DNA from: Taxawa tesnikishii (nom. ined.)
Lineage: Eukaryota; Ascomycota; Dothideomycetes; Dothideales
Assembly: GCA_030247885.1 (NCBI GenBank)
Contig: JAPDRO010000012.1
Location: 496,001-560,000 of the forward strand
DNA: 64,000 bases
Direction: 5' to 3'
Shown here: positions 1 through 11,898 of the stretch, piece by piece
How the letters are laid out: each line of letters begins with the position of its first letter
Position numbering within the stretch: the stretch's first letter is position 1
Notes under the pieces: model-generated
What the model saw: only the letters and a program-made list of their open reading frames with translations
Database searches by the model: none
What the model was told of the DNA's origin: nothing
Position numbers and translations under genes: made by a program

Positions 1-912
1 ACGGATGGCTCAAGAGCAGGCCACTCTCTATCCACAATTCGACCCTCCCTCCGTAACCGCGCCATCATCCACCTCACGCGGCTCTGCCTGCATAGCGTCC
101 CGCAGCACCCATGGAAGGATAAATGCTGCGGTTAGATCCCAGGAGCTTGGCTGTGTTATCAGCTGACGGAGCATCGCTAGCGCAACGCATCAAAAATAAA
201 ATTCCCCGGCTCAGAGCTGCACCTCCCCTGCTGTTCTGGGCAAGCTACAGGAATAGCGTGTACCCAGCTCCTCATCATCGAGACAAGAAACCCGGGCGGG
301 AATAGCAGATTCCATGTCCGACGAGCCGTTGTCGTCTTGCACCTTTGCAGATCAACAACACTCGGGTCACGATGCTCGAAGCAGCAATCGAATAGGCCCG
401 GGCAAGCCGTTCATGCTTTCAAAGGTTCAAAAGGATAGAGCGTAGGATGGGAGGGGCAGCAGGCGTGAATTTGCGGCACAGAACCGAACAAAGACTGCCC
501 ACTCTTTGGAAAGTAAACAGAATTCCCCAACTCCTTCTTCTGACCAATCCGACGCTATGTATCTGCCATATATCCAATGCCCGACTCCTCTGCCCGGTAC
601 ACCGAAAAGTTGAGAAACCCATCAGAAACCCGCCAAAGAACACAGAGAAGTGAAGACGAAAACACGCTTGTTTGCGTTCGAAAACAACTAGATAGAACAA
701 CTTGCGTACCGAAGAAGGCCGCCAACACCTCAGCTCTCAACCCTCAGCAAAGAGACAACACCCATAGAAACGCTTTTCCGGCCCGAACATGGGAGGGAGT
801 TGTAAGGCTGACAGACCGGCTGTGCTGGCAATACTCTGCCCATATTGTCAGTTTGATTACGGGAATACGACGTCCACTCCAGATATCATACATACCTTTG
901 AAATGGACTAGG
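1..912. other. Gene-free stretch at left edge
   Basis: I see no supported gene here. Open frames on both strands are short, overlap each other in different frames and show no family resemblance. The right part is the 3' flank of the minus-strand microprotein gene that ends at 913. Confidence 0.5.
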
Positions 913-1220
913 CTAGTTGACTTCGGTCCTGCACTGAGGGCACTGCTTGCCGGGGATCACCCAGACTGTCTGGCCCTTGGCGGCGCATGCCGGGCACTTC
1001 TTGCCAGGAATCTGGACTCGAGATTCAGCAAGAGGCGATGTTTAGAGAACTAGAGGCGTCATGACGGAGGCGGGAGACGTACAGGAAGAGTGATCATCGA
1101 AGGGATTGACAGGGGAGCCTCCAGGGAATCATCCATTGGCTCGTCTTGGGCGATCAGAGTTGGGAGTTGTTCGATGCCGAGACTAGCCAGGATTTGGTGA
1201 CGGAGAAAGTTCTGCGACAT
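913..1220 (-). CDS. 78-aa protein with two CPxC knuckles
   Basis: Two exons are read from the sequence: 1220-1083 (46 codons) and 1011-913 (33 codons with stop). They are separated by a 71-bp intron with GTACGT donor and CAG acceptor, and the phase is exact. The start is the ATG of MSQNFLRHQI; a GTG-opened extension further upstream is not used. The N-terminal half is acidic and hydrophobic. The C-terminal half holds CPAC (about residues 52-55) and CPQC (about 70-73), each beginning a few residues after an IPGK repeat. The two pairs, 14 residues apart, would suit one zinc ribbon. I do not recognise a named family, and the function is unknown. Zinc binding is inferred from cysteine spacing only. 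Confidence 0.7.
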
Positions 1221-2531
1221 GGTGGTTGATGAGTGTGTGTGCATGGGAGGTGGTAAGGGGTTGGCGTCTCGTTGGAAGTCTTGGTGGCAAGTGGTGGTGA
1301 GCAGTGAGTGGGTGTAGTGAAATGGATAGGGATTAGTTCTGCTGAAGACGATGGAGGTTCTCTTATATATCTCCTCTCACCGCTCCACGTACTATTGCGG
1401 ACTTATCGCGTCGGATCAAGCGCAGGTATTGGCATGCACCTAGCCCAGCGTAGACGTCTTGCTATGGACGCTTCCCGTGTTGGGAAGTTCTAGTCAGGGT
1501 GACTCGGTCACTTGAGCTCTTTCCGGGTGTCAGTAGGCTGACACGTCGCACAAACCCAGGGCTCACTTCTGGTAATCTGTCAATCGTCCTTCAACTAGAT
1601 CACCTGCATACAATGCCTGTATCCCGGCAAGGTTTGGCAGAGGGGCAACGGCAAGTATGCGTAGTGAACCGAGCTCCGTTCAGAAGCTAGTGCAACCACC
1701 GGTAGTTGACCTGTCACGATAGAAGGCAACGAGAGCATCTCCTGAAGCGGTTCGGACCAATCATCTTCCAGTGATGCAAGTAGTCCTCACTGTACGTAGT
1801 CAAATTGTTCAAGCGATGAGCAACTACCGGAACTCACGACTCACCTTCTGAGATTCACGACGAAGTGTTGAAGCACTATAAGCAGCCCTATACGGAATCG
1901 ACGTGTTGGAATGAGTTCCGTCAGCCCCGAGACATGATGCACGCAAGTCACACAGCGGAAAAGCTTCCTCCGCCCTCTTGGACACCCATCAAAGACATGC
2001 GACACATCTGGAGATGTGCGGCCATTGCGCAAGCCTCATCGTGCGATGCATCAACCTCCAGTCAAGTGCGATAGCATCGCGCCACGATGCATGGGCGTCC
2101 TGTTCCGTTTTCGATGTCCTGCATGTCAACAACATTGACGTCGAGCTCGTTCCCGTTCGCCATGTCCGGCTAAAAATGCAGAGGCCCGCAACTACAGTCC
2201 ATTTCGAAAACTCTATCTGTCGTGTGCGAGTAAGAAAACAACAGGATCTGGGCCTGAATCAGTAAGCACTTCAACGGGCGGGTACGACGAGTGGCTTTGA
2301 GGTAAGGTTACGCAGATGGTGGCTTATTCCCGTACGGCGAGATCCAGAACGAGTCCTTCATTTCAACTCTACGGCATTACGGATGGTAGACTGGCCGTGA
2401 TATGGCAAGCTCTCAAAGTTTCCTAGTAATACTAACTAAATTCCATCTTCGCTACAGCGCAACCCCAAGCGACGTTCCTGGGACTCGAAATCTGACCTGT
2501 TCCACAGGAATGCAGATTGGTCACGAGGCAC
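1221..2531. other. Intergenic, no gene seen
   Basis: About 1.3 kb between the microprotein start and the 3' end of the phospholipase C gene. Only short unsupported frames are present. The left part is presumably the promoter of the microprotein gene. Confidence 0.5.
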
Positions 2532-4945
2532 TCAAGCAGCGGGAAACGTGCATGATTTCCGGACTCGCACTAACAGTACACCCTCCGTCTTCTGACTTTC
2601 TTTGTCGTACAAATTGACGAGACGCACCCCTTCGCGAAGGCGGTCGAGTCTGAAACATGCCCAGGCGATAAGATCATCATCACTCAGAATCTCGTCGTCC
2701 ATGACCTTGAACCTGCTCTCAGTTAGCAACGAATGTCCCTATTGCTCAAATATCCGTGTTCGAGATCGTCAACAGCTGCAGCTACACCAGCGCACGAAAA
2801 GGGGTAAGGAAGAACGGGCAGCTAGGGTTTCTGGTAATGCGACGTTGAGCACGAGCTTGGAGAGCCGTTGCTTCGGATTTGACGTGTGCCACGCTGTCCG
2901 TCGTGCAATTTATTTGGAAGGCGTTGAGCCACACAACAACCCCGGTGTGAGTCGCGCCCAAGTCGCGATGTGTCAAGCAAGGAAACACAAGCGCATTGTG
3001 TCTGTTCTGTGAGAGTACCGTTGCTGACAGTGCTCCGATCACCACCTATATTGGCATAGTGTTCGTGTTTCATTCGCCTTCCCAGTCGGGATTGCAGGGC
3101 TGCATGGAGAGAGGAACAAATTAAATACATACCTTACGAAGGTGAGCTCGGGAACCACTCCGGCAACACCACTGAAACGGAGCACTTGGCCTGCGAAGTC
3201 GGGGCTCTGTCCGCCTCGTGCCTTCTTCGTGCTCGTCTTGAGCTCGCCTTCTTTGGCGTTCCCTCCCTCTGGAATGGTGCCAGCCTCTCTCTCTTCGGGT
3301 TGTTCGACATGCAAATCGCACTTCACATAAGGGCGTAATCCTTCCCTCTTCTTGAGTTTGCCAATGTTTTGACCGGCAAACACTTCGATCTGAAGATCCA
3401 ACGTACACCGGCGAGCAGCTTCAAGCTGGGATTGAGAACTGTGCGAGCTGCGGTATCCAGCTGGCTTGAGGACCCAGCCTCCAGTGCCTTCGAACATTGC
3501 CTGGTTCAGCATCATGGCCTCGTTCATGTACTGCCAGTTGAGCGCAACGACCTGTACCCCTTCCTCCAAAATACTTCCGGAGCAAGATTTCCCGATGTAA
3601 GCCGCAGACCTTTGGGATACACGCGCATGAGGTAAGTCTGAGAGCATGGTCAGCACTGTCGAGTTCTGCAAACGAGCGTTGACAGGCAGTGGCGTGACAT
3701 GCCTTGTTGTGGCGAAACAGCGTAGATGCATGTGTCTTGTGTACGTCTGCAACCTTACTCTCCGATAGAGAGAACACATGGGTAGGTATTGACGCCTCTT
3801 GATGTCACGATGTCAGCGCTTTATAACTGTTCCACGTGCTTCGCGTGCAAGATACGCAGCGTTAGAGACACACCTGGTTGGTCGAATCCTTTGAAGTGGC
3901 AACTGCGAGTGTAGACGCCCATGGCCCCCAGAGCCTCGATGATCTTTCCCCTCTTGACTGCATCTGTTTGTGCTTCGTCTTCGGACGAGTTGGGCTCGGC
4001 CGTTTCCGTCGGCTTGGTTGCTGCAGTGGCAGCAGCCTTGTTGGGAGGAGAATACTTGACCTTGATCAGAATCTTCCTACGCAGACTGTTCAGTGTGGGA
4101 AGCGGAGTCATCTGATCCGCACCGGCATCTAGGTCTACCAGATACGAGCCCCAGAGATCTTTCATGATTTCGACCATAATTTCCTGCTGTCCGTGGCTGG
4201 TGTGAATCTCCAGACTGACGATCAGAGGTAGAGCCGTTGTTCTGAAGGCATAATCTCGAATGGTTTCACAGACTTTCCTAAAAGGGATCTCCTTGGTGAC
4301 CGTGTAACCGTGCAGTACTCGGGGCTCTGCCCTGACTGCTTGTGACCTCCACGGGGTTGGCATGTGCTGCTCGTCCGCTGCGTTCTGCTGTTTGGCAGAA
4401 CTCTCCTCATGGCCGAGTGGGGATTCGCTTCTCGACCTCAATTTGCCAAGGCCCCTTCTCAGCCTTCCACGCAGTCCCTTCACCGGCTTGGCTTCGGTTT
4501 CGTTATCGCTGGACGATTCCGAAGATGATGGATCTTCGCCGTCCCAAACATCGATCTCCACGCACCGACAGCCACGTAAGAGGACCTACGGAAGATCAGC
4601 AACTGCCTCAGCGGAATGAATGGTTTCGGATTTGGTCTGATTGGGGCTTACATCTCGATATGCATTCGTGCTTGCCTTGCTGGTGAGCTGGTTTCCGGAG
4701 AGGTATGTATTATGACTGGAAGATATGAAATAGTCTGAGATTGGATGCGTGGCGTCAAGCTCAATGGGCTCCATAGCGTTTCCTTGAAGCGATACTAGGT
4801 CATCCAGAAACTGATCGAAACCAGATTCGGGTTGCTGAGCGTCCTGCACTCCAGCAGTTCCGCTGGTCCGTTCGAGCTCGCTGTACAGCAATTTGGCATA
4901 CTGGAGAATTGCCGGCGAAAGGACGAAGGCTTCCTGCTGCTCCAT
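2532..4945 (-). CDS. PLC1: Phosphoinositide-specific phospholipase C (one frameshift)
   Basis: Hydrolyses PI(4,5)P2 to IP3 and diacylglycerol at the plasma membrane. Five exons: 4945-4652, 4585-3874, 3797-3703, 3637-3133 and 2712-2532. The X domain begins near residue 70 with SSSHNTYLSGNQL, which carries the first catalytic His. LLRGCRCVEIDVWDG and SLEIHTSHGQQ follow, then a low-complexity insert, the Y domain (CHFKGFDQP, NWQYMNEAMMLNQAMF, GGWVLKPAGYR) and a C-terminal C2 domain (KVMDDEILSDDDLIAWACFRLDRLR). There is no EF-hand region, as in other short fungal PLCs. Intron 3 (3702-3638) is GC-AG and intron 4 is 420 bp. Exon lengths sum to 1787 nt, one short of a whole frame. The break is in the run at 3557-3560, between FWRKG and VQVVALNW. 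Expected product is about 595 aa. It is divergent from the cupin gene. Confidence 0.92.
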
Positions 4946-5550
4946 CGCTGTTCAGGCTTTGTTGTCTGCTTGTTGGCTAGGCGTGGAGAAGGAGTTCAGT
5001 AACCACTGGTACGTCTCAGCAACAATAAGCGTCAACTTCAGATAACGATTTTGTCTGCTTCACAATACAACCAAAGCAGCTCTCTTGATACTGCAGTAGG
5101 GTGTTCTGCTCATGCTACTCAGGATCAACTTCTCGGACGCTAGAGAGGAAAGAAAGAACAGCGTCTTTACTCATACAGCATGCAGCATGCCACGTTGCGG
5201 TGTATGGCTTACCTTGGCAGCCGAAACCGAAGCAGGTTTTCTTGGCGGCTATCTTACATCACAGCAGCTGAACATAGCAACGAACGTGCTGAAAATCGGT
5301 TGTTCGTTTTGCGGGAGACGAAAGCAGGAAAACCCGCACGAAAGCCTGCACGAAAGTGTTCGTCGATGTTTGTTTCCCTCCTCATTGTGCAGGGATATGC
5401 CGGGCCGTTGTTTCAAAGGAACGGAATGCGCCAAGGCGTCACTGGCGTGGGGATTTCTGTCTACGTCATTAATCTTCGCGTCCATCCGATCGCGTACTGG
5501 AGTAAGTCGTCCTGCCATACAACCCGTCAACCTATTTCAAAGACAGCAAC
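4946..5550. promoter_or_regulatory. Shared PLC / cupin intergenic region
   Basis: 605 bp between the two divergent start codons. It must hold both promoters. I could not assign a specific element, and longer open frames running through it lack coding character. Confidence 0.4.
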
Positions 5551-5906
5551 ATGTCCAGCACATATAGCATCACGTCACAGAAGGAGGCCGAGAAGGAGGT
5601 GTCGAGCTGGGGCTTCAAGCACGTCTTCACATGGACAGATGGACCGTACGCCTTCCGCTGAGATGCGTATGAGCAGTCAGATCATAAAACTCAATTTCCT
5701 CCAGAAACTCTCATTATCCTCCGCATTCCCACTCAGGCGTGACAACTCACCTGGTCCTGCGAGGCTCGCTTACCCTTCTGTACCCCGACGACTCATCGCC
5801 GACCAAAGAGACACTCGGAGTTGGTGCAAGATTCGATGTCCCGGCCAAGAAGAAACACGAGGTGTGGATCGGCCCTCAAGGCTGTACATATGTGATTGGA
5901 GAATAG
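5551..5906 (+). CDS. Small cupin-domain protein
   Basis: Two exons, 5551-5645 and 5705-5906, with a 59-bp intron (GTACGC donor, CCTCCAG acceptor), joined as DGP|NSHYPPHSHSG. The total of 297 nt gives 98 aa. The whole protein is one cupin barrel. Cupin motif 1 is PPHSHSGVTTHLVLRGSL, with its metal-binding histidines, and motif 2 is RFDVPAKKKHEVWIGPQG. Single-cupin proteins of this size are common in fungi and are mostly uncharacterised; dioxygenase, isomerase or metal-storage roles cannot be told apart from sequence. Metal binding is inferred from the conserved histidines. A longer open frame covers the same stretch in another frame but ignores this spliced, conserved reading. Confidence 0.8.
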
Positions 5907-8528
5907 AATCACGATACCCATCGTGAAGTAGTATCGCAGCCTGTGGTTCAATGGAGGGGACCAGCTGTTTCTATGCGGCGAAGTCGCTCCAGCCGTTTCA
6001 CCCAAGTTAATGCACGTTACAGCTTCTATGATCAGTCGTTGCGACCATGCGAAGACTTTAAACGCATTCTCTTTACAGCAGAGGCAACGCAACCAAACAA
6101 GGAGGTTCTACGTTCAGCTTTCGCAAACGTCGAGTTCGTATAGTATTTCCGATCATCGCTATCGTACCAGATCAAGAGAAAAGCCCATGAAGGTTGCAAG
6201 GCAGCATTGTGCATCCGTCAACGACTACCCTACACTGCAGTTTTCCTTCTTTCTTTTTCTCAACCTTTTCCTTCTCAAGTCTAGACTGTCTACTCGGTCG
6301 GTCCTCACGGATGGGTACAATTTTCCCTAAGTAGTCAACTTTTTCCGTCTTGGCACAGCAGTACTGATGGGGCGTGAGACTGTCTTACATACATCTTCAG
6401 GGTTCGATCGACCGTACCCGCGCAGGAACAATACACATCACATCGTCATCATTCCGTCCCCTATGCGGAGAGATCACGCTTCATCTTCGGTCCCAAGATA
6501 CTTTGGAGATATCGTTCCTTCTGCGGCCGTGCCGCGCAAGTGATTTGACGATGTGTCTCATCATACTGCGGAGTTCTGCTTTGGTTTCTTGGAGAAAACT
6601 GTCTTTGCCGAGCATTGAGGATCTCGCTTCAGACACTTACCATACAGCGCCGCCGTGATGATCCTCGCGCCACTTGTGCAGTTGGTCCTCCATCTCGGTC
6701 ACTGCATTCGTACGTCTAATCCAAAGTACCGTCGTACTGGTCCCAGAGCTCGACCAGGAGATCGTGTCTCGACCACGTTCTCCCCGTGAACGTTTCACGG
6801 CATATAGGAGGGGATGCGGCACAACAGCGACTCATGGTCCTTGCCTTTCTTCTTAGTGCCGGTGAAGACTCGGCAGGTAGTTACGACTCAAGAATGATAG
6901 GATGAGCCTAAGCCAACCGAAGCACCACTCCGCTTCAGAGCTTGAGGATAGCTAACGAACCAGGCACTAGCTTTTGCAGGTTCCCTCATGGTCGATCGTT
7001 GGGGTTAGCATTCGTAGCCTACTTCGCAACAAAGAGTAGTCTCTTCGTTTGCTATAGTGCACATCCAGAGGCTGTTCTTCACCGAATCGAGCAGTCGGTA
7101 ACCTCAATCCGTTTATCCCGCCCAAACGGTGCGCCCACACAAGTCTCCGAGGGGTTTCAATCTCAGGTTGCGACGACTAAGGAGGCTGAAACTGCTACGC
7201 TTCTTCGGGAAGTCTTTTTCATTCTCAGACTCCGACGGTTAGGAAGCACCTGATCCTGGTCGTTTTCAACTGTCGTCCGGGAAAATGGCGAGCGGTGTCG
7301 ATCGTCTTTAGAATTAGGTTGCCTCCCTCGGTCAGCCAGCATCGGAATGGCCGTGACCCTTCCCCACGGTAGCGAAAAGCTTAGCTGAAACCTGTCCGTC
7401 CACGAGTTCGCAGTAGCTCGAAAAAGTATGGCCCCGCCTTGCTTCTAGGGCAGTAAAGCTTTGTGCACCACAATAATTGTGTTGCTTGAATTCAAGTCAT
7501 GCAAAGCAAATATTGTGGCTGCCTTCCGCTGACATTCGGCAACGTCGTACCGCGGCTCCCGCTGCGCGTTATGCAGGAGGCTTGTCCAATCTTCCTCAGA
7601 CGGCCGAAGATCCCTGTGCAAGGAAGCTATGATTTCAGGCTGGATCTTGTCAAGTGGGAAGTGTATAACAAGCGTAGTTCAGTGTTGATCTACAGTAGGA
7701 TGCACCGCTCGAGAGACAGAGTCGCGGATGTACAAACACACGGGATGCTGTCCCACTGCATGAATCAGCTCTCGAACAGATCTGCATTGTTCTTGCAGTG
7801 GGCCCCTTCGCAGCAAAGACAGGTGTGCATCTGGATGTCAATAGTCGAAACGTCTGACAATACAAACAAAGAGAAGACGTTGAAACTATTGCGCTAAGCA
7901 AATGACAGAACGGGATGAAGCTGCAGCGGGCCCTGCCGAGTTTGTGGGAGGATGGCTATGCTCCCTTCCGATTGGCTGTTCAGGGCCCAATCAGCCGCGC
8001 ACAAACAATCTGATCACGCGTAGCTTACGTCGGTAATCTCTGCCCTGCATATCCCGTTTACCAACCAGCAGCATCACATATCTTCTGTTTCAAACAATCG
8101 TACGCAACACCATCATATGTCCCGATGGCTAACACATCGCACAGTCGATCCCAAATTCTAGCATTCTCTGCCAATCCTATAGCATGGTGGAGCAGCAATA
8201 ATCGATAGAACAACTAGGCGTTGGAACTACCAAGTCGAGGCAACGACGCACATAGCTCATCTGCGCTTGGGACAAGTCCAACGGCTAACGACGACTGTTC
8301 GAGCAAGCTTCACCATGTCTAAGGCAGACCCCAAGATGGAGGTTCCGTTGATTTGTATAAGATTGAACGTCGCTGCATCGATCGATAGGTACTCGTGCAG
8401 TGCTCTACTTCAGTGTCGAGTCCTCCACCCTATTAAACCCATCCAACTTTCCGACTTATCTGGACAGGGATACTAACCAGTTCTTTGTTTGTGTCCTTCC
8501 GTTCTAACTACATTAACCAACAACCAAC
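5907..8528. other. 2.6-kb gene-free stretch upstream of RRxS protein
   Basis: Only short, unsupported frames are seen on either strand. The right end is the promoter and 5' leader of the next gene and contains two CCAAT boxes facing each other (7970-7992). I cannot exclude a small spliced gene or a non-coding transcript. Confidence 0.4.
7970..7992. promoter_or_regulatory. Face-to-face CCAAT box pair
   Basis: GATTGG at 7970-7975 and CCAATC at 7987-7992 form an inverted pair separated by 11 bp, about 540 bp upstream of the RRxS-protein start. CCAAT is bound by the HAP/NF-Y complex in fungi. That this pair is functional is inference from arrangement and position only. Confidence 0.35.
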
Positions 8529-9712
8529 ATGAGCATCACTGTTCTCGCTCCTCCGGAGACTGCTTCCACGCACAGACGGCCCAGCTTCTGGAGGGTTTTC
8601 AGCAAAAAGAGGAGAGAGCTGACCCTACCGATCCTGAAGCACCGATCCCAGATGATACTGCCTTCGCTGTGAATCAGACACCGCCAGCAGAGCCTGAAGC
8701 TGGACAGCAAAGCGGCTGGCAATGGAAGCGCAACCACTCTGTCTTCGGCAGCATCGCTGGATCTCGCAAGAGCTCTGTGTCCGTCTCTCGCAAGGGCTCG
8801 GAGACCCCCAACAGGGCGGGATGGAACCGCAACCTCAGTGTTGCCAGCAATCGCTCCAATGGATCTGCTTCCTCTAGACGTATGAGTTGGTTCCAGAGCA
8901 TGAACCCCGATATCGACTCCGAGTGCCCAGAGATCCCACCAGTCCCATCTACAAGCGAGACCAGAAAGATGTCAGACCAGCGCAAGATGTCTTTCAATGC
9001 CGCAGCAACCATCAGGAGAATGTCCATGATTTCTAATACCAACACCGACGCCAGCTCTATTCCCTCTCCAACAACCACTCGCAGACCTAGCTACACTCCA
9101 AGGGTTGCGGCATCCAGCTTCTTGCGCACTACCACTCCCATGTCCCAGGAGAGCAGGAATAACGTCCGCAGGATGAGCCTCGCTGCTGGTATCCCTGGTC
9201 CATCCTTCGTACCACCTGAGCATTACGAAGAGTGGCGCAAGGAGGGCACCGAGAGGAAGAAGAACGAAACCAGCAGCAACCTCGAGAAGTACCAGATGAA
9301 CTCCCTTGCCGGTGTTGCCGAGATCGAGGAAGAGATGGCCCCCGATGCCATGCCAGCGGCACCTGTCTCTGCCCCTACCCTCCAGGTGCCCAAGCCTCCG
9401 CACAAGCGTATCGATTCTCACCACGAACCCCGCACCCTCCAGCTCAACATTCCTAAGATTCACTCCCCATCTCCTACCGCTATAGCGGGCGACGTCTCTC
9501 CTACCGCCTCCAGACCTATCTCCCCTGATGCAGCAGTGCTTTCTTCTACTGCCGTACCATTGTCTCCACGCAGTGATGCCAGCCCTACGGATACCTCGAG
9601 CGGTGTCAACTGGCCGATGATCGAGCAGGAAGGCAGGCACGAGATCGAGCGTCAAAAGGCACTTCACGCACTCGAGAGCGTCGCTCCAGACGTCGACGTC
9701 TCCAAGATGTGA
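8529..9712 (+). CDS. Ser/Arg-rich protein with repeated R[RK]MS motifs (one frameshift)
   Basis: Single exon of about 394 aa. The best start is the ATG at 8529 (context CCAACATGAG), giving a basic N-terminus containing HRRPSFWRVFSKK. The frame then slips at an A-run (8604-8608) into the long frame that ends at 9712. A start at 8489 in the long frame uses no good context and is less likely. The body is low-complexity and rich in Ser, Pro and Arg. It carries at least five copies of R-R/K-M-S (RRMSW, RKMSD, RKMSF, RRMSM, RRMSL); the RRMS copies fit the PKA-type RRxS consensus. The most family-like block is RRMSLAAGIPGPSFVPPEHYEEW. No catalytic domain is visible. A cytoplasmic phosphoprotein is a guess. 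It reads as a conserved fungal hypothetical protein. Confidence 0.7.
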
Positions 9713-10836
9713 ACGACCCCACCAATCGAGAACACTACTGCTTCAACACCACGATACCAAAAAGCGACAGTTCGTTTCAGAGATCTAAATTGTAATACGG
9801 CACGGTGACGTCCACCGAGGGATGGAACAATGGGGAGCAACCACAGGCGCTTGCTGGATCAACGCAACAGCAACAACACCGTCGCTATTCGCATCGTATA
9901 GAGCATAATCTTTTCCCTTTGCTATTGTTTTCTAGCCCATCCTTTTCTTTTCTTGTTACGAGGGCGCTTTCAGCTCTTGTCTTTGGTGCGGATGGGATAA
10001 TGTTTGGATATCGTGCTCAAATGCATAATGTAGATAAATATTCTTTTTCCTATGTCTGTAATACAATACCATTATCGAACTAACATGCCAACCACTTCCT
10101 CTCCCGATGCAAGTGCACTTGTTGCAAGGAACCAGATTGGGGCCTTGCAGGACTCAAGTCGCCTCCTCTGAGCCGCTTGGACTGTTAGGTTCGTGCACGG
10201 CATGCCAAAACAGGACACGGATGTTTCATGTCGGCGAGGTGACTATCGATTGAAACGGTCTTGCAGGGGAGGTGGAACGAGGCAAAGGAAGCCGACGAAC
10301 GAGGAAATCTGGAATACGTTGCAAGGGTTTTTGAACGGCGGGTCATACAATGCAGTTCTGACTAGGTGGATAGCGTTTACAAGATCCGCCAGTTGCTACC
10401 GAGCAAAGGGAGCCCCTTGGAAGACTAGTGGTAAACTGATGGCAATCAATGAGGCGATGTTCTCTTTGCCCTGGATCGGATTAGGGTTTACAGCCTTTTC
10501 GGTTTGGAGAGAAAGGAAGGAGAGAGGCCCGAGACAACCTGATAAACTCGACAAGACCGAGCGAAAGTAGGCGGTGAAGCTGGCATGCTGGCGACTTTTT
10601 CTCATGCTCATTCGTACGCAATTGAAATCCGTACAGGCCCGCTACCGGTACAGTGTCACCAGAGTGAAACACGTACGCATTTTCGAGTGGTCCTCTCGAG
10701 AATACGATAAGATTGCAATGCTTGAAATGCAGTGACTTTTCTATCCGCTCATCTCCCAAATGCCCCTCAACGCCATGCCAACGCATTGCAACAATATCAA
10801 GCAACGCCCGTGCTTTCCCGTCCAACATCCGACCCG
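9713..10836. other. Intergenic, no gene seen
   Basis: 1.1 kb between the 3' ends of the converging RRxS-protein and ornithine-carrier genes. The left part is T-rich, as expected of a 3' UTR. A 125-codon frame at 10193-10570 has no coding character I trust. Confidence 0.5.
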
Positions 10837-11898
10837 TCACCCGAACGCCTTCCGCAAAGCTTCGTAAATCGTGAAAATGAGCGCCGAACTAGGCGCAGCC
10901 CTCCCAACCGTGATGCCGCACCCTCTATACAAACCCTTGAGCCCGTGCTGCTTCCAGATGGCCTTGCCGACAGCGCCGAACGTCTGTCGTCCGCCAGTGA
11001 TGGCACCCACGTCTTCGGTCTGCATGCGCGATTTGATGGTATCGGCTGGGTAGAAGAGGAAGTTGTAGCTCATGCCCGCTGTCGCGCCTGCCAGCATCTG
11101 CTGCCAGATCGGCAGTGACTCTTCCCCGTCAGTGGCAGATGCGGAAGACGGTTGGGTTCTCCGTTCTTTCTGTAGCTTGCGGAATGCGGCAGACACGCCC
11201 TCGTAGCTGCCGAACCAGGCGGCCGAACCGCCCATCTCGCGGATCAGCGTGCCCATCTGTCCGTGCCAGAAACCCATGATGCCGTGGTGACGGTAGACGG
11301 CAGCGATCAGAGTCAGGGGTCCGGGCCGCTTGACCGTGGTCGCGCCTGCCTCAAGCGGGACTTGCATTTTGCACTTGATGAGCTCAATGGGCGTGAGAAG
11401 GAGAGAAGTGAATGCGCCGGATGCTGCACCGCAGGAGATCAGGGCGCTCAAGGGCAGAGGATCCTGAGTGGGGAGGATGGCTGCTTGGACGATGTCTTGC
11501 GCGAGGCGGTACTGGAAATGGTATTAGAGCGTGACTTGACTTGTCCGAACTCGGTATGACGCGTACACTGAAGAACAAGCTGCTCGTTTCCAGGGCCGCT
11601 CCCACGAGGGGCGCGCTGATGCCTCTGTACAACCCCAAGAAGCCATCTTGGCGAATGGACTGCCGGAAGCAATCCAATGGTCCGGTATATCGCAGCGGAA
11701 GGTGATCAGGCTGGCTCTGCAGGCGAACCTTGACCGTGTCGAACGGGTACTCGACGAACTTCCCGCTATGCCAGCCGCCGAGCCAAAGACGACGTCTTTC
11801 AGAGCTTCCTTTCCCTGGTTTGTAGCGCCATCTTTCGCTGCTCTGACCTCGTGAGTCAGAGTTCCGGCGTTCGTTATGGGCGCATCGACAACTTCCAT
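10837..11898 (-). CDS. ORT1: Mitochondrial ornithine carrier (one frameshift)
   Basis: Member of the mitochondrial carrier family, closest in motif to fungal ornithine transporters (yeast Ort1/Arg11, Aspergillus AmcA), which export ornithine made in the matrix for arginine synthesis. Exons 11898-11567 and 11511-10837 flank a 55-bp intron, joined as [13 protein letters not shown]. Three repeats carry Px(D/E)xx(K/R) signatures: [29 protein letters not shown] and [12 protein letters not shown]. The start is the ATG of [12 protein letters not shown]; the GTG two codons upstream is ignored. One base is missing from the G-run at 11762-11764, between GSAAGIAG and [11 protein letters not shown]; exon 1 is 332 nt where 333 is needed. 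Expected length is about 335 aa. It is divergent from CGR1. Confidence 0.9.

Noticed and set aside
5180-5926. 248-codon plus-strand open frame
   Set aside because: It covers the cupin gene in a different frame; the spliced cupin reading is conserved and this one is not.
6395-6420. GGGTTCGATC, resembling a tRNA B box
   Set aside because: The flanking sequence cannot form a cloverleaf.
8471-8477. Perfect TACTAAC branch-site sequence before the RRxS protein
   Set aside because: A CAG follows after zero bases, too close for splicing, and no matching donor is evident; it is probably chance.
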